Shown here: positions 37,672 to 46,254 of the stretch, one piece after another
Position numbering within the stretch: position 1 is the first letter of the stretch
Layout: the number at the start of each line of letters is the position of its first letter
Origin: CBDHHC01 sp965263345
Lineage (GTDB): Bacteria; Pseudomonadota; Alphaproteobacteria; Rhizobiales; CBDHHC01
Assembly: GCA_965263345.1 (NCBI GenBank)
Contig: CBDHHC010000005.1
Span: 1-64,000, forward strand
Length of the DNA stretch: 64,000 bases
Reading direction: 5' to 3'
Translations under genes and position numbers: made by a program
Notes under the pieces: generated by a model
Told to the model about the DNA's origin: nothing
Databases searched by the model: none
Seen by the model: the letters and a program-made list of their open reading frames with translations, nothing else

Positions 37672-37953
37672 ATAAGTCCCTGGATTTACTCTAATAAACG
37701 ATGGTTTCTACGATTATTGCCAAGCTTTAGATCAGATTGCTATTGATAATTTCGCCTGAAAACTTGCCATAACACTTGTCTCATAATACATATTTATGAG
37801 CATAAGACTCTATTATGATAACAACTTTTTGAGCATTGGGCATAAATTCGCATCGCTTTAAACAGAAAATTGCCAAAGTTTAAAGATTAATCTTCGGTTC
37901 AGGATCAATGGTCTTAATAGTGAAAAATAAGAATTAGGCCTAAAATTTAAAAT

Positions 37954-38457
37954 ATGAGACAAAGCCACAAGATGAAAAAATCAGGATTTTTAGAACGTTT
38001 TTCCCGTAATATCAGTGTCATTATTATAAGTGTTTTCGCTTGTTTTCTTGTTTCCTGTGCTCATCAGGTCAATCATCATGGCAATATCCTGACGGACGAA
38101 GAAATTAAGCAGGTCAGACCTGGGATGGGGAAAGACCAGGTGAAACTTGCACTTGGAACGCCAGCCACAACTTCAACTGTTGGTGGTGGTGCCTTTTATT
38201 ACATCTCCAGTACACAGAAACATTATGCTTTTTTGAAGCCAAAAGTTGTCAACCGTCGTGTCGTTGTTGTCTATTTTAATAAGACTGAAGAGGTGCAACG
38301 CCTTGCCAATTATGGGCTAAAAGATGGCAAACTCTATGACTTTATTAGCCGTAAAACACCAACTCACCGCGGAGAAGATTCAATCCTTCAGTCTATATTT
38401 GCTGGTGTTGGTGCTGCGAGAAATGCTATTGGTGGCGGCCCTGGTTCTTCTTATTAG
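37954..38457 (+). CDS. bamE: Outer-membrane assembly lipoprotein BamE
   Basis: A 167-residue lipoprotein with an N-terminal hydrophobic segment ending in the lipobox FLVSCAH (Cys35). A SmpA/BamE domain follows, with VRPGMGKDQVKLALGTPAT and FYYISSTQK. It belongs to the Bam machine that inserts outer-membrane proteins. A glycine-rich tail closes it. An in-frame ATG six codons later is an alternative start. Confidence 0.88.
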   Translation: MRQSHKMKKSGFLERFSRNISVIIISVFACFLVSCAHQVNHHGNILTDEEIKQVRPGMGKDQVKLALGTPATTSTVGGGAFYYISSTQKHYAFLKPKVVNRRVVVVYFNKTEEVQRLANYGLKDGKLYDFISRKTPTHRGEDSILQSIFAGVGAARNAIGGGPGSSY

Positions 38458-38910
38458 GCAACTGTCATAGTCAGCCATTTATAGTTTTGAATTCGAAGAC
38501 AAGCTTTTGTAATTTGCTAAAATTTGCAAATGCACTCGTGCGTTTGAAAACGCATATTGTATTTTTTAACTCTCCTTGTTTTTTAGGTTTTGCCAGCTCA
38601 ATAGGCTTACACACTCTAATATAATGTAGGTTTAGGGTGTGAGGATAACTTTTTTTGTGTTTTTTATTCCTTTGATTTCAATGTGTTGAGATTTTTCATG
38701 ATTAGTTTTTTGTTAATGGGATATTTTTGTAAGGCGCGTTACGATCATGCACCCAGCTGAGTTTTTCATTTTCCATATGTGGGATTATGCGGATCATTGA
38801 CTGTACCCGCAATATAGTAATGTCTCTATTTTTTTATGTGTTGCGCTTAAAATACATACATTTGCATGTAATTTAATATAATCACAATTATAGTAAATTA
38901 CTTTTCTGGA
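38458..38910. other. Gene-free interval upstream of the caspase-like gene
   Basis: About 450 AT-rich bases with no credible gene. Near 38771-38832 it contains a stretch (ccatatgtg, attatgcg, then aatgtctcta) that resembles 40496-40548 upstream of another secreted unknown. No terminator with a good T-run was seen. Confidence 0.5.
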
Positions 38911-39804
38911 ATGAATATGAATAACCATTTTTTATCTGTTATTTTAAGTATTATTTTAATCACAATATTTATACCGCACGCTCATTCTAAAAGACTGGCT
39001 TTAGTTATAGGAAATAACGAATATAATGAAGTCAGCAAACTTCAAAAAGCTGTGAATGACTCTCAGGCTATAGCATCAGTTTTAAGAGAAATTGGATTTG
39101 AGGTAACACAATTAGATAACTTAAAAAGCAGAGACATGAACTTTGCAATCTATTCTGATTTTATTTCAAAAATTCAACCTGATGACGAAGTCTTTTTTTA
39201 TTACGCTGGACATGGTGTTGAAATACGAAATCGTAATTATCTGCTTCCTATTGATATTCCAAAAGTTAAACCAGGAAATGAACGTTTTGTAACAAAAGAA
39301 TCTTTTGCTATTGATGAAATAATATATGCCATAGATGAAAAAAAAAGTCGTATAAGTATTATTGTTATAGACGCGTGTAGAGATAATCCGTTTCCACGTC
39401 AAGGAACACGCTCACTGGGCTCTGCTAGAGGACTCACTCGGATAGAACCACCTCGCGGAACATTCGTAATGTTTTCTGCTGGTTTCCGCCAGACAGCACT
39501 GGATAGGTTAGGTGATAATGATCCTAATCCAAACTCAGTTTATACAAGGAAGATTTTACCCTTATTAAAAACACCTGGTTTGAAACTGACAGATCTCGCT
39601 AAACGTTTACGAGGACAGGTTGAAGAATTAGCACAAACTGTAAATCACAATCAGTATCCAGCATATTATGACCAAGTAAAAGGCGATTATTATTTTGTGC
39701 CATCAAGAGATAAGAGCAGATATAATCCCCAAAAAAGCGGGGCTATAGATAAATGTGATGTACTAGATAAACCGCTCTCATGTTTAGGAATTATAGAAGA
39801 TTAG
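38911..39804 (+). CDS. Secreted caspase-like protease (peptidase C14)
   Basis: A 297-residue protein with a signal peptide (LSVILSIILITIFIPHAHS). A caspase-type p20 domain follows at once (RLALVIGNNEYNEVSKLQKA). The catalytic dyad is His101 in FYYAGHGVE and Cys156 in IVIDACRDNPF. A substrate-pocket-like PRGTFVMFSAGFRQTALD and the p10-like LTDLAKRLRGQVEELA come next. These proteases cut after Arg/Lys or Asp depending on subtype; this one probably acts outside the cytoplasm. A small cysteine-bearing tail (KCDVLDKPLSCLG) follows the domain. The next gene starts about 60 bases on. Confidence 0.82.
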   Translation: MNMNNHFLSVILSIILITIFIPHAHSKRLALVIGNNEYNEVSKLQKAVNDSQAIASVLREIGFEVTQLDNLKSRDMNFAIYSDFISKIQPDDEVFFYYAGHGVEIRNRNYLLPIDIPKVKPGNERFVTKESFAIDEIIYAIDEKKSRISIIVIDACRDNPFPRQGTRSLGSARGLTRIEPPRGTFVMFSAGFRQTALDRLGDNDPNPNSVYTRKILPLLKTPGLKLTDLAKRLRGQVEELAQTVNHNQYPAYYDQVKGDYYFVPSRDKSRYNPQKSGAIDKCDVLDKPLSCLGIIED

Positions 39805-39829
39805 TAAAATCGTTTTTAGAAAGAGGATA

Positions 39830-39916
39830 ATGATAGTGCGAATATTTATTTTATTATTATTTCTGATTGCCTCAAACACGGCAAATGCAAAAAGCTGTAA
39901 CACAAATCTTAGGTAG
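39830..39916 (+). other. Signal-peptide frame out of phase with the gene that follows
   Basis: ATG at 39830, preceded by agaggata, opens a frame encoding MIVRIFILLLFLIASNTANA, an almost ideal Sec signal peptide, then stops at TAG 39914-39916. The downstream protein lies in the +1 frame. Dropping one A of the five at 39889-39893 would join them as ...NTANA-KAVTQILG. The gene may be phase-variable, broken or misread. Confidence 0.7.
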
Positions 39917-40409
39917 CAATCCAAAAGTTAGTGATATTCAACGTGTCCTAGAATGTTTGAATAACAGAATTGATGAGATTGAAAGTAGAAACTCAAACCA
40001 AAATCCCTCGTTAAAACCAGCTTTTAAACCTAAAAACGCTGCTTCAACTTCTACATCAGGAATCTTTGAATTTAATATAGAGAAATGTAATAGAATTTCA
40101 GGAGTAGTGGAATGTATAGTCTTTATTACAGCGCAAGGAAAAGATGGTAAACTTGGTATTGGTGATCTTTCTTCATTGTTTGATGATCAAGGAGCACAAA
40201 TAAGAATAGCAAACTTAAGATTTTCTGGAATCAATAAGAAATTAAACTCTTATCACGCTCTAATTCAAGGGGTACCAGTGCGTGCGAAATTAACATTCAG
40301 AGGTGTCTCAAGAAGTGCTCGCTATGCATCGGCTGTTAGAATAAATACTGGTGGGACAGACATTAGAGGATGGAAAATGATAACATTACGAAATATACCT
40401 ATAAAATAA
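39867..40409 (+). CDS. Unknown protein that has lost its in-frame signal peptide
   Basis: The frame holds a short helical N-terminal part (AVTQILGSNPKVSDIQRVLE, CLNNRIDEIE), a Ser/Thr/Pro linker and a beta-rich domain with two cysteines (NIEKCNRISGVVECIVF). The family is not recognised. It has no good start: TTG at 39867 and ATG at 39885 lack ribosome sites, while the signal-peptide frame at 39830 has one. The parent gene was therefore probably 39830-40409 with a one-base change in an A5 run. Its position right after the caspase-like gene suggests a functional pair. Confidence 0.55.
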   Translation: MPQTRQMQKAVTQILGSNPKVSDIQRVLECLNNRIDEIESRNSNQNPSLKPAFKPKNAASTSTSGIFEFNIEKCNRISGVVECIVFITAQGKDGKLGIGDLSSLFDDQGAQIRIANLRFSGINKKLNSYHALIQGVPVRAKLTFRGVSRSARYASAVRINTGGTDIRGWKMITLRNIPIK

Positions 40410-40645
40410 TGTTCTTATAGCTTAAAAGTGGGTCTTTTCCTAAAAAGGTACATGATGTTCTGTAGAAAACTTCCATAATACCCAATCTATTATTCCCATA
40501 TGTGAATATTATGCGAATCCGAATGTAACATCTCTAAATAGGGGTAACACAAAAGCCGCATTTAAACTCGCAGTTTGATAGCTTAATTTACTAACTTATG
40601 CTAGATATAAACCCCAAAATAAAATTTAATTAGGGAGCCTTGAGC

Positions 40646-41134
40646 ATGTTAAATTGGTTATTGTGCAATCAAGTTATGGGAGTGGTTAAGAATACCTTTG
40701 TCGCTGGTATGTTAACAATTCTCTCTGGTATTACGGTCCTTGGAGTGTTTTCTGATAAAACCTCTGCTGAATCACCTCAAGCCATTGTTCTTAAGACTGA
40801 TTCAACAAGCAGAGAGCAATCTTCCAAAGCCCTTAACCGCTCTATCGACACACAGGACCTTGTTTTGTATGTTAGTAGGAGCCCAAATATGAAAGCCTCC
40901 GGAAAGCAAATCGCCCAAAAATTCAAAGATTTTTTTAAGAAAAACTATGATATTGAGATCCCTACTTACTATGATAATATAGATAAAGGAGATGTCACGG
41001 CGATTACGTTTTATTCATGTGGAAGAAATCTTGGTCTATATACCATAAGGGGCGCGGCGGCCGCAGCTGAAAAAATGATTGAGAAGCACAATAAGTTTAT
41101 AAAAGATGTTGATTGTTCTAAATACCAGAGATAG
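40646..41134 (+). CDS. Secreted protein of unknown function
   Basis: A 162-residue protein with an N-terminal hydrophobic export segment (NTFVAGMLTILSGITVLGVF, ending near TSAES). A soluble domain with DIEIPTYYDNIDKGDVTAIT and two cysteines (FYSCGRNLGLY and DVDCSKYQ) follows. Tagggagc lies eight bases before the ATG. No family is recognised. Its upstream region resembles that of the caspase-like gene. Confidence 0.6.
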   Translation: MLNWLLCNQVMGVVKNTFVAGMLTILSGITVLGVFSDKTSAESPQAIVLKTDSTSREQSSKALNRSIDTQDLVLYVSRSPNMKASGKQIAQKFKDFFKKNYDIEIPTYYDNIDKGDVTAITFYSCGRNLGLYTIRGAAAAAEKMIEKHNKFIKDVDCSKYQR

Positions 41135-41273
41135 GCTGAGCTATAGTTATCTTTACTTCTTTACGTCTAGCGAAAGAAAAGTTTTATTTGGAGGTAATGG
41201 GACAAGTGGCGGGGTTGACAGAAGAACCGCCGAAATTGTCTAAAATAGGGTCGTCCTAAATATCCCAAAATCA

Positions 41274-41298
41274 AAGCCCAGAAACCTGGGCTTTTTTA
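41274..41298 (+). terminator. Intrinsic terminator
   Basis: A perfect nine-bp stem AAAGCCCAG / CTGGGCTTT with loop AAAC and further Ts to 41298. It lies 140 bases after the stop of the secreted unknown, leaving room for an untranslated 3' RNA. Confidence 0.85.
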
Positions 41299-41544
41299 AT
41301 GCTTTGAACTGTCCATTTATGGGTGTAGGCTAAAATGACAATGATCAATTACACTTCACCTAAAAAACCAACCCAATATATTTCTCATAACACTCCAAGC
41401 CATATAAATATGTAAAATCTTTATTATTTATTTGCCTGTGGCAAAAAAAGTTCACAAATCACTTGAAACTAAAATTTATCTCACCATATGTAAATGGAAC
41501 GAAACAGTAAATCTCTTAAGATCTATTCGTTATATCCCCCTTAC

Positions 41545-41590
41545 TATCACCTGGCTTATCCCCCCTTGCCCCCTAAAAGGCCAGGTGATA
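41545..41590. repeat. Inverted repeat at the 3' end of the MocR gene
   Basis: Eleven-base arms TATCACCTGGC and GCCAGGTGATA separated by 24 pyrimidine-rich bases. The T-rich tract (atttttattt) lies on the plus-strand side, which would terminate plus-strand transcripts, although no plus-strand gene precedes it directly. Confidence 0.6.
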
Positions 41591-41594
41591 ATTT

Positions 41595-43013
41595 TTATTT
41601 CAGAATTTGTTTTAATTTTTTCATTGGTTTGAACATTTCATCTTCCTGAAAAGCGCAGAATCCAAGAAGCAAGCCTGACTGTTGGGATTGGGTGTAAAAC
41701 TCTGATAAGGCTGGGCATTGAATGCCAAGTTTTTGTGCTTTTTTTGAAAGATCTATATCGTTGATGTTTTTATTCAAATTAATGGCGATTTGCATGCCAG
41801 CCCCATGGTCTTCAAAGTTAATAGAGTTCTTTAATTCTGTTTCTAACAGCTCAATAAAATGTTTTCTCCGACCTGCATAAATGCGCCGCATACGGCGGAT
41901 GTGTTTATGGAACTCACCTGTTTTCATGAACTCTGCAAGGGCATATTGGGGCATCGTTGATGCTGATGTTCTGTAAAGATTTAGGGTTGTTCTGAAGGTT
42001 TCTATCAACTGGTTGGGAATGACCAGATAGCCTACTCTTAAACTGGTTGAGAAGATCTTTGCGAAACTTCCGACATAGAGAACCCGCCCTGTTTGATCCA
42101 TGCTTGCAAGTGCTGGGATGGGGCGTCCTGAATAACGAAATTCACTATCAAAATCATCTTCTATCAGCCAGCTTTTTTCCTGTTCTGCATAATTTAGAAA
42201 TTCTGCCCTTCGTGCTGTTGGCATCGTTCCGCCAAGAGGAAATTGATGAGAAGGTGTCAAGATAATCAGTTTTACGTGTTTTCGTTTTTTTAGAGATGAT
42301 ATTCTTGCTCCATGCTCATCGACACCCAACCAGACTGGCTTTGCTCCGATTTTTAGCACATAATTATTTATGACCCGGTATCCTGGATTTTCCAGAGCTA
42401 TTAAATCGTCTGCCTTTGCGAGTGTGTTGGTAATTAAGTCCAAGGCTCCTGATGCACCAGATGTTATAATGATCTGTTCGGGGGTTGCTTTAATACCCCT
42501 CCATTCGCTTAAATGCTGGCATATTGCTTCTCTCAGATCTATGTTTCCAAAATTATCGTTAGAAATAACAAATTGTTCTGGGTATAATCTTGCAACACGC
42601 GATATGCAGCGCCCCCATTTTACATATGGAAAAAGCCTCATATCCGGCAACCCAGGTGCAAAGGGAACCGGATCTTTAACTTCAGATATGTCTTGCGGAT
42701 TTCTTTTATTTGATCTGATGCTTTTTTCAGATACTTTTTGTGTAATGTTCAGGTCTGGCAAGTCACTGACATAAATCCCTGTCCGAGAACGCCCCTCTAT
42801 ATACCCTTCCGCACTTAATTGGTCATATGCTGCCAAGATACTAGACCGTGACACACCAAGTTCTGATGCAAAACTTCTAGACGAAGGCAAACGATACCCA
42901 GCCTCAAGCGCTCCGGATATCACACGGGCTTTCAGGGCGTCATAAATCTGTTGGAACAAGGGCGTGGCACTCTGCTTGTTCAATGTAAGTGTAATTAAGC
43001 TAGCATCTGACAT
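41595..43013 (-). CDS. MocR/PdxR-type GntR-aminotransferase regulator
   Basis: A 472-residue fusion of an N-terminal GntR winged helix (ISGALEAGYRLPSSRSFASE, LGVSRSSILAAYDQLSAEGY) with a fold-type I aminotransferase domain. The domain holds the PLP-lysine region VGSFAKIFSTSLRVGYL and IITSGASGALDLI. Such regulators sense PLP or amino acids. It is divergent from a flavin-binding PNPOx-like gene 120 bases away, a common regulator-target arrangement. Confidence 0.9.
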   Translation of the reverse strand: MSDASLITLTLNKQSATPLFQQIYDALKARVISGALEAGYRLPSSRSFASELGVSRSSILAAYDQLSAEGYIEGRSRTGIYVSDLPDLNITQKVSEKSIRSNKRNPQDISEVKDPVPFAPGLPDMRLFPYVKWGRCISRVARLYPEQFVISNDNFGNIDLREAICQHLSEWRGIKATPEQIIITSGASGALDLITNTLAKADDLIALENPGYRVINNYVLKIGAKPVWLGVDEHGARISSLKKRKHVKLIILTPSHQFPLGGTMPTARRAEFLNYAEQEKSWLIEDDFDSEFRYSGRPIPALASMDQTGRVLYVGSFAKIFSTSLRVGYLVIPNQLIETFRTTLNLYRTSASTMPQYALAEFMKTGEFHKHIRRMRRIYAGRRKHFIELLETELKNSINFEDHGAGMQIAINLNKNINDIDLSKKAQKLGIQCPALSEFYTQSQQSGLLLGFCAFQEDEMFKPMKKLKQILK

Positions 43014-43133
43014 GATCTGGTATGGTCATTTTGTTTATAACTGGATATTTATTACATACCAAAAAATGATTATTTTGTCGATATAGAGACCAATATATGA
43101 AACAACACACATAAAGCCTTGGTGAGGTGCATC

Positions 43134-43805
43134 ATGACAGAAAATAGTTTTCCGGTAACCCAGCGCACACAAGCAAAAAGACGGTCTAAGAGAGTTACTC
43201 TAGACCGCACAACGATTTATGAAATTTTGGATGCCATGCCACTTTGTCATATAGGATATATAAGAGAGGGACATCCTGCGGTTATGCCGACCTTACAGTG
43301 GCGAAAAGGAGATCATGTTTATTGGCATGGTGCGCCTGCAAGTTACACCTTGAAAGCTTCTGATGAACAAGAGGTTTGTCTTTCTGTAACTTTGTTAGAT
43401 GGATTTGTTATGGCCAGATCGGCTTTTCATCACTCTATGAATTTTAGATCTGCTATACTCTATGGCAAAGCTAAGACTATCGAAGATTATGATTTAAAGG
43501 CAGAAAAGCTAAAGGATATGATGGATGCTTTTTTCCCTGGGCGTTGGGATGAGCTCAGGCCTATTAAGGAAAAAGAAGTTAATGCAACTCGTGTTATGAG
43601 TATGCAGATTGACGAAGCATCTGCAAAGATCAGAACTGGTATGCCGGTTGATGATGAAGCAGATTATGATCTGCCAATCTGGGCTGGGGTCATTCCCTTG
43701 AAAACGATAACCCTGCAACCTCAGGACGACCCACGCAACCAGGATAACGTTACAATTCCTGGCCATTTAAAGGAATTTAACTTTGCTGTTTCAGATAAAT
43801 CATAA
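43134..43805 (+). CDS. Pyridoxamine 5'-phosphate oxidase-like flavin-binding protein
   Basis: A 223-residue split-barrel protein with CHIGYIREGHPAVMPTLQW, then YWHGAPASYTLKASDE and FHHSMNFRSAILYGKAK, typical of the NimA/PNPOx-like group. It probably binds FMN or heme and reduces a small molecule; the substrate is not known. ATG at 43134 has ggtgaggtg upstream and replaces an in-frame GTG at 43119. It is the likely target of the divergent MocR regulator. Confidence 0.75.
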   Translation: MTENSFPVTQRTQAKRRSKRVTLDRTTIYEILDAMPLCHIGYIREGHPAVMPTLQWRKGDHVYWHGAPASYTLKASDEQEVCLSVTLLDGFVMARSAFHHSMNFRSAILYGKAKTIEDYDLKAEKLKDMMDAFFPGRWDELRPIKEKEVNATRVMSMQIDEASAKIRTGMPVDDEADYDLPIWAGVIPLKTITLQPQDDPRNQDNVTIPGHLKEFNFAVSDKS

Positions 43806-43938
43806 GGTTAATGGTTATGACCTCATATTGGGGTCATAACATCTTCATCACAAAAATATCAGATCCATTGAAATTTTTACTCCCTCCCCTGATTTAAATA
43901 AAAGAACACACACTTTTTATAGATTAGGGAAATAAATC

Positions 43939-44583
43939 ATGACTGAAACACAAGCTATAAATCCTGTCCGTGTCACACTCTATCGTTGGGCGGGTCAATG
44001 GGGACCATTTAAAGTTAAAATTCCTTGCGGAGAATGCGCTCTTACAAGAGATGTTATTGAAGATACTTTTGCTACTGAGCTTGCCGGAATTCCAGTTGAG
44101 CTGGATGTTCGAGAATGGCTCTCTGAATGGTGGAAACCTCTGCCAAAAGGTGGCTGGCATGCTCCAATCGTTTTGGTTGAAGGTAAAATAATCAGCCAAG
44201 GATATGCACTCAATAGAGGCATCCTTACTGAGGCGATTATCAAAGCTCATGTTGAACGTTCTGAGATTCAAGGAACACGTTTATTTGGTAAAGAAAAATG
44301 TCCTCATTGCCATCGTGCAAAAAGCTACTTACAAGATGCTGGGATTGATTATCAGTATCATGATGTTGTACGTGAGCCTTCTGCGCTTTATGAAATGATC
44401 GCACGTGTTAAACCAATCGTTGGCCCTAAAACGCCTATCACTGTTCCTCAGATCTGGATTGATGGTCAATATGTTGGTGGTGCTGACCAACTTGCTGAAA
44501 AGCTAGGTATTGCTAATACTCAAAATATTGAAACGGCACCTGAAAATAATCATACCTCAAATATCCAAACTGCTTTAGCTTAA
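43939..44583 (+). CDS. Protein with two glutaredoxin/thioredoxin-like domains
   Basis: A 214-residue protein. The N-terminal half has a CxxC (Cys30-Gly-Glu-Cys33, in IPCGECALTRDVI) followed by VELDVREW and a cis-Pro-like HAPIVLVEGKIISQG. The second half is a classical glutaredoxin with C121-PH-C124 and the TVPQIWIDGQYVGGADQLAE segment. Monothiol/dithiol disulfide chemistry on proteins or glutathione mixed disulfides is the likely role. The duplication in one chain is uncommon. It converges with the DUF1489 gene. Confidence 0.72.
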   Translation: MTETQAINPVRVTLYRWAGQWGPFKVKIPCGECALTRDVIEDTFATELAGIPVELDVREWLSEWWKPLPKGGWHAPIVLVEGKIISQGYALNRGILTEAIIKAHVERSEIQGTRLFGKEKCPHCHRAKSYLQDAGIDYQYHDVVREPSALYEMIARVKPIVGPKTPITVPQIWIDGQYVGGADQLAEKLGIANTQNIETAPENNHTSNIQTALA

Positions 44584-44614
44584 TGCATATGTATCATAAG
44601 GCAGAACTTCTTAA

Positions 44615-45049
44615 CTATATCAGCCTAAGTTCCTGGAGTTCTGCCCTCATTTTAGGGTCTATATGAGATCTTAAAATATCGCCAGAGAGGTCCTTGGGCG
44701 CATCTTCATCAGTTAAATATCGCCATCCCTGAAAGGGCCTTCTTGGATAGTTCTGTGTTGCTACAAGAACGGCTTCAAGACATAGATTACATCTGTTGAT
44801 GCCCTCACTGTCCTGAAATGTTCTAATATCAATAATTTTTTGGCGAGCGCTTATAACTCCTTTTATCACCCAATATAGTGAGCCTGTGGCAATTAGTTCC
44901 TCAGATTTCTTAGGGACCATACGGGTCGTATGTGTTGTATATGACTGCTCTCGTCCTGTATCCTTTGGTTTCATATACTTTTGGATACGTGCCTGCAGAT
45001 CTTCGAAACTCTCAATACCAACACATAATTTCACAAGGTGAATAGGCAT
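44615..45049 (-). CDS. DUF1489 family protein
   Basis: A protein of about 144 residues starting MPIHLVKLCVGIESFEDLQA, with TTRMVPKKSEEL, GSLYWVIKGVISARQKII and FQGWRYLTDEDAPKDL. These are hallmarks of DUF1489, a lineage marker of alphaproteobacteria with no known function. ATG at 45049 fits family starts better than 45064. Confidence 0.85.
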   Translation of the reverse strand: MPIHLVKLCVGIESFEDLQARIQKYMKPKDTGREQSYTTHTTRMVPKKSEELIATGSLYWVIKGVISARQKIIDIRTFQDSEGINRCNLCLEAVLVATQNYPRRPFQGWRYLTDEDAPKDLSGDILRSHIDPKMRAELQELRLI

Positions 45050-45283
45050 TACATAATAGACCAATAATTCTTCATTAATTTTATGAGCTTCACTATTGAG
45101 CTGGATGCAGATATAATATCAAGGCGGTTTTTAAAATTGTCCCCAGAACATTCATAAACAAATAGAACTTTTTGTTTTATTTTAACTTTTTTTTATCTAA
45201 GGTTATTTCTATTAGATGAAACAGAATATATAATTCATTGATTGAAAGTCATAACAGGGAAAAAATTGAATATAATAAACATT

Positions 45284-46039
45284 ATGGCAGCTCATCTATT
45301 TACAATCGAGAGTCTGTTTTGGCTGGCATTTTTATTGTTAGTGACAGTTTTCATTATAGCGCTTATTCAGGAATTGGAATTCTATAAAAGCAACTCTGCG
45401 TCATCCCCAAAATCTCTATCCAGCTCTCATGCTCCTGACCTTCTATCAGAAGAAACTGATGGAATGATTTCTGATGCTGTCATTATGTGTCTTGATCTCA
45501 GAGGGTTTACGAAATGGAGTAAAAACAAACATCCCAAAGATATCATTATCATGTTAAATCTTTTCTTTGATACGGTTGGAAATGCTATTTATTCAGAGAA
45601 GGGTTGGATAGTCCAGTATGTGGGAGACAGTTTAATTGCGGTTTTTGGTATAAAAGACTCACCAAAAGAAGGCAGCAGGGCTGCTATATCTTCTGTGAAG
45701 AAAATCTATAAGAGAGTTGCGAGACTAAACAAAAGGCTTTCTAAAAAGCTCCCTGCTCCTCTGCGCGTCGGTATTGGGTTACATTATGGACCGATCGTTA
45801 TTGGCCAGATTGGCCATAAGGAAAATGCGTCTCTCAGCATCATGGGCAAAGCTGTCAAAACTGCTATCCGATTAGAAGAGCTGACTACAGAAAAAAAAGC
45901 TCAAATTATTATGTCAGAAAATATGCTTAAACATCTGTCTATCAAACCTGAGAACTTCAAAACGGAGTTCGTCGTTTTAAGAGATGAAGATATTCCAATG
46001 GAAGTGATGTGTTTTGAGAGTGTCAGGGATCTTCCTTAA
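45284..46039 (+). CDS. Membrane-anchored class III adenylate/guanylate cyclase
   Basis: One N-terminal transmembrane helix (IESLFWLAFLLLVTVFIIAL) precedes a cytoplasmic cyclase domain. Both metal-binding aspartates are present, in MCLDLRGFTKW and QYVGDSLIAVFG. The nucleotide segment SIMGKAVKTAIRLEELT resembles the usual GDTVNTASRLE but with Lys in place of Asn, so base and activity should be tested. The start is uncertain: TTG at 45242 or 45266 (agggaa five bases upstream of the latter) or ATG at 45284. There is no neighbouring sensor gene. Confidence 0.82.
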   Translation: MAAHLFTIESLFWLAFLLLVTVFIIALIQELEFYKSNSASSPKSLSSSHAPDLLSEETDGMISDAVIMCLDLRGFTKWSKNKHPKDIIIMLNLFFDTVGNAIYSEKGWIVQYVGDSLIAVFGIKDSPKEGSRAAISSVKKIYKRVARLNKRLSKKLPAPLRVGIGLHYGPIVIGQIGHKENASLSIMGKAVKTAIRLEELTTEKKAQIIMSENMLKHLSIKPENFKTEFVVLRDEDIPMEVMCFESVRDLP

Positions 46040-46254
46040 TATCCATGCATTCTTGATCAGAGATATTTTACATAAAGCTAAGTAACCTAAATTTAACAAA
46101 AAATTGAACTATCCTAGCCTCGTTTTTAACTCAAAATTGTTTTAGCACATTAGCGATTCAAATTGTTAAAAGTGGTTGGCTGCTCTTAATTTCCCCAAGA
46201 CATTCCGCCCTTTTTAACAAAACTTTTGACAGCTCTCAAAATGAGTATGAAACA

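Larger units (their letters stand above)
41135..41594. other. Gene-free interval with terminator and inverted repeat
   Basis: About 460 bases. A 20-codon frame at 41197-41259 has a good ggaggt site but no recognisable product. The terminator at 41274 and the long-loop inverted repeat at 41545 are listed separately. A small RNA ending at 41298 is possible but unproven. Confidence 0.4.

Noticed and set aside
41197..41259. Twenty-codon frame with a good ribosome site
   Set aside because: Too short and without recognisable features. Kept only as part of the small-RNA question.
43810..43841. Hairpin after the flavin-binding gene
   Set aside because: A nine-bp stem is present but no T-run follows, and the next gene starts only 100 bases on. 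Not callable as a terminator.
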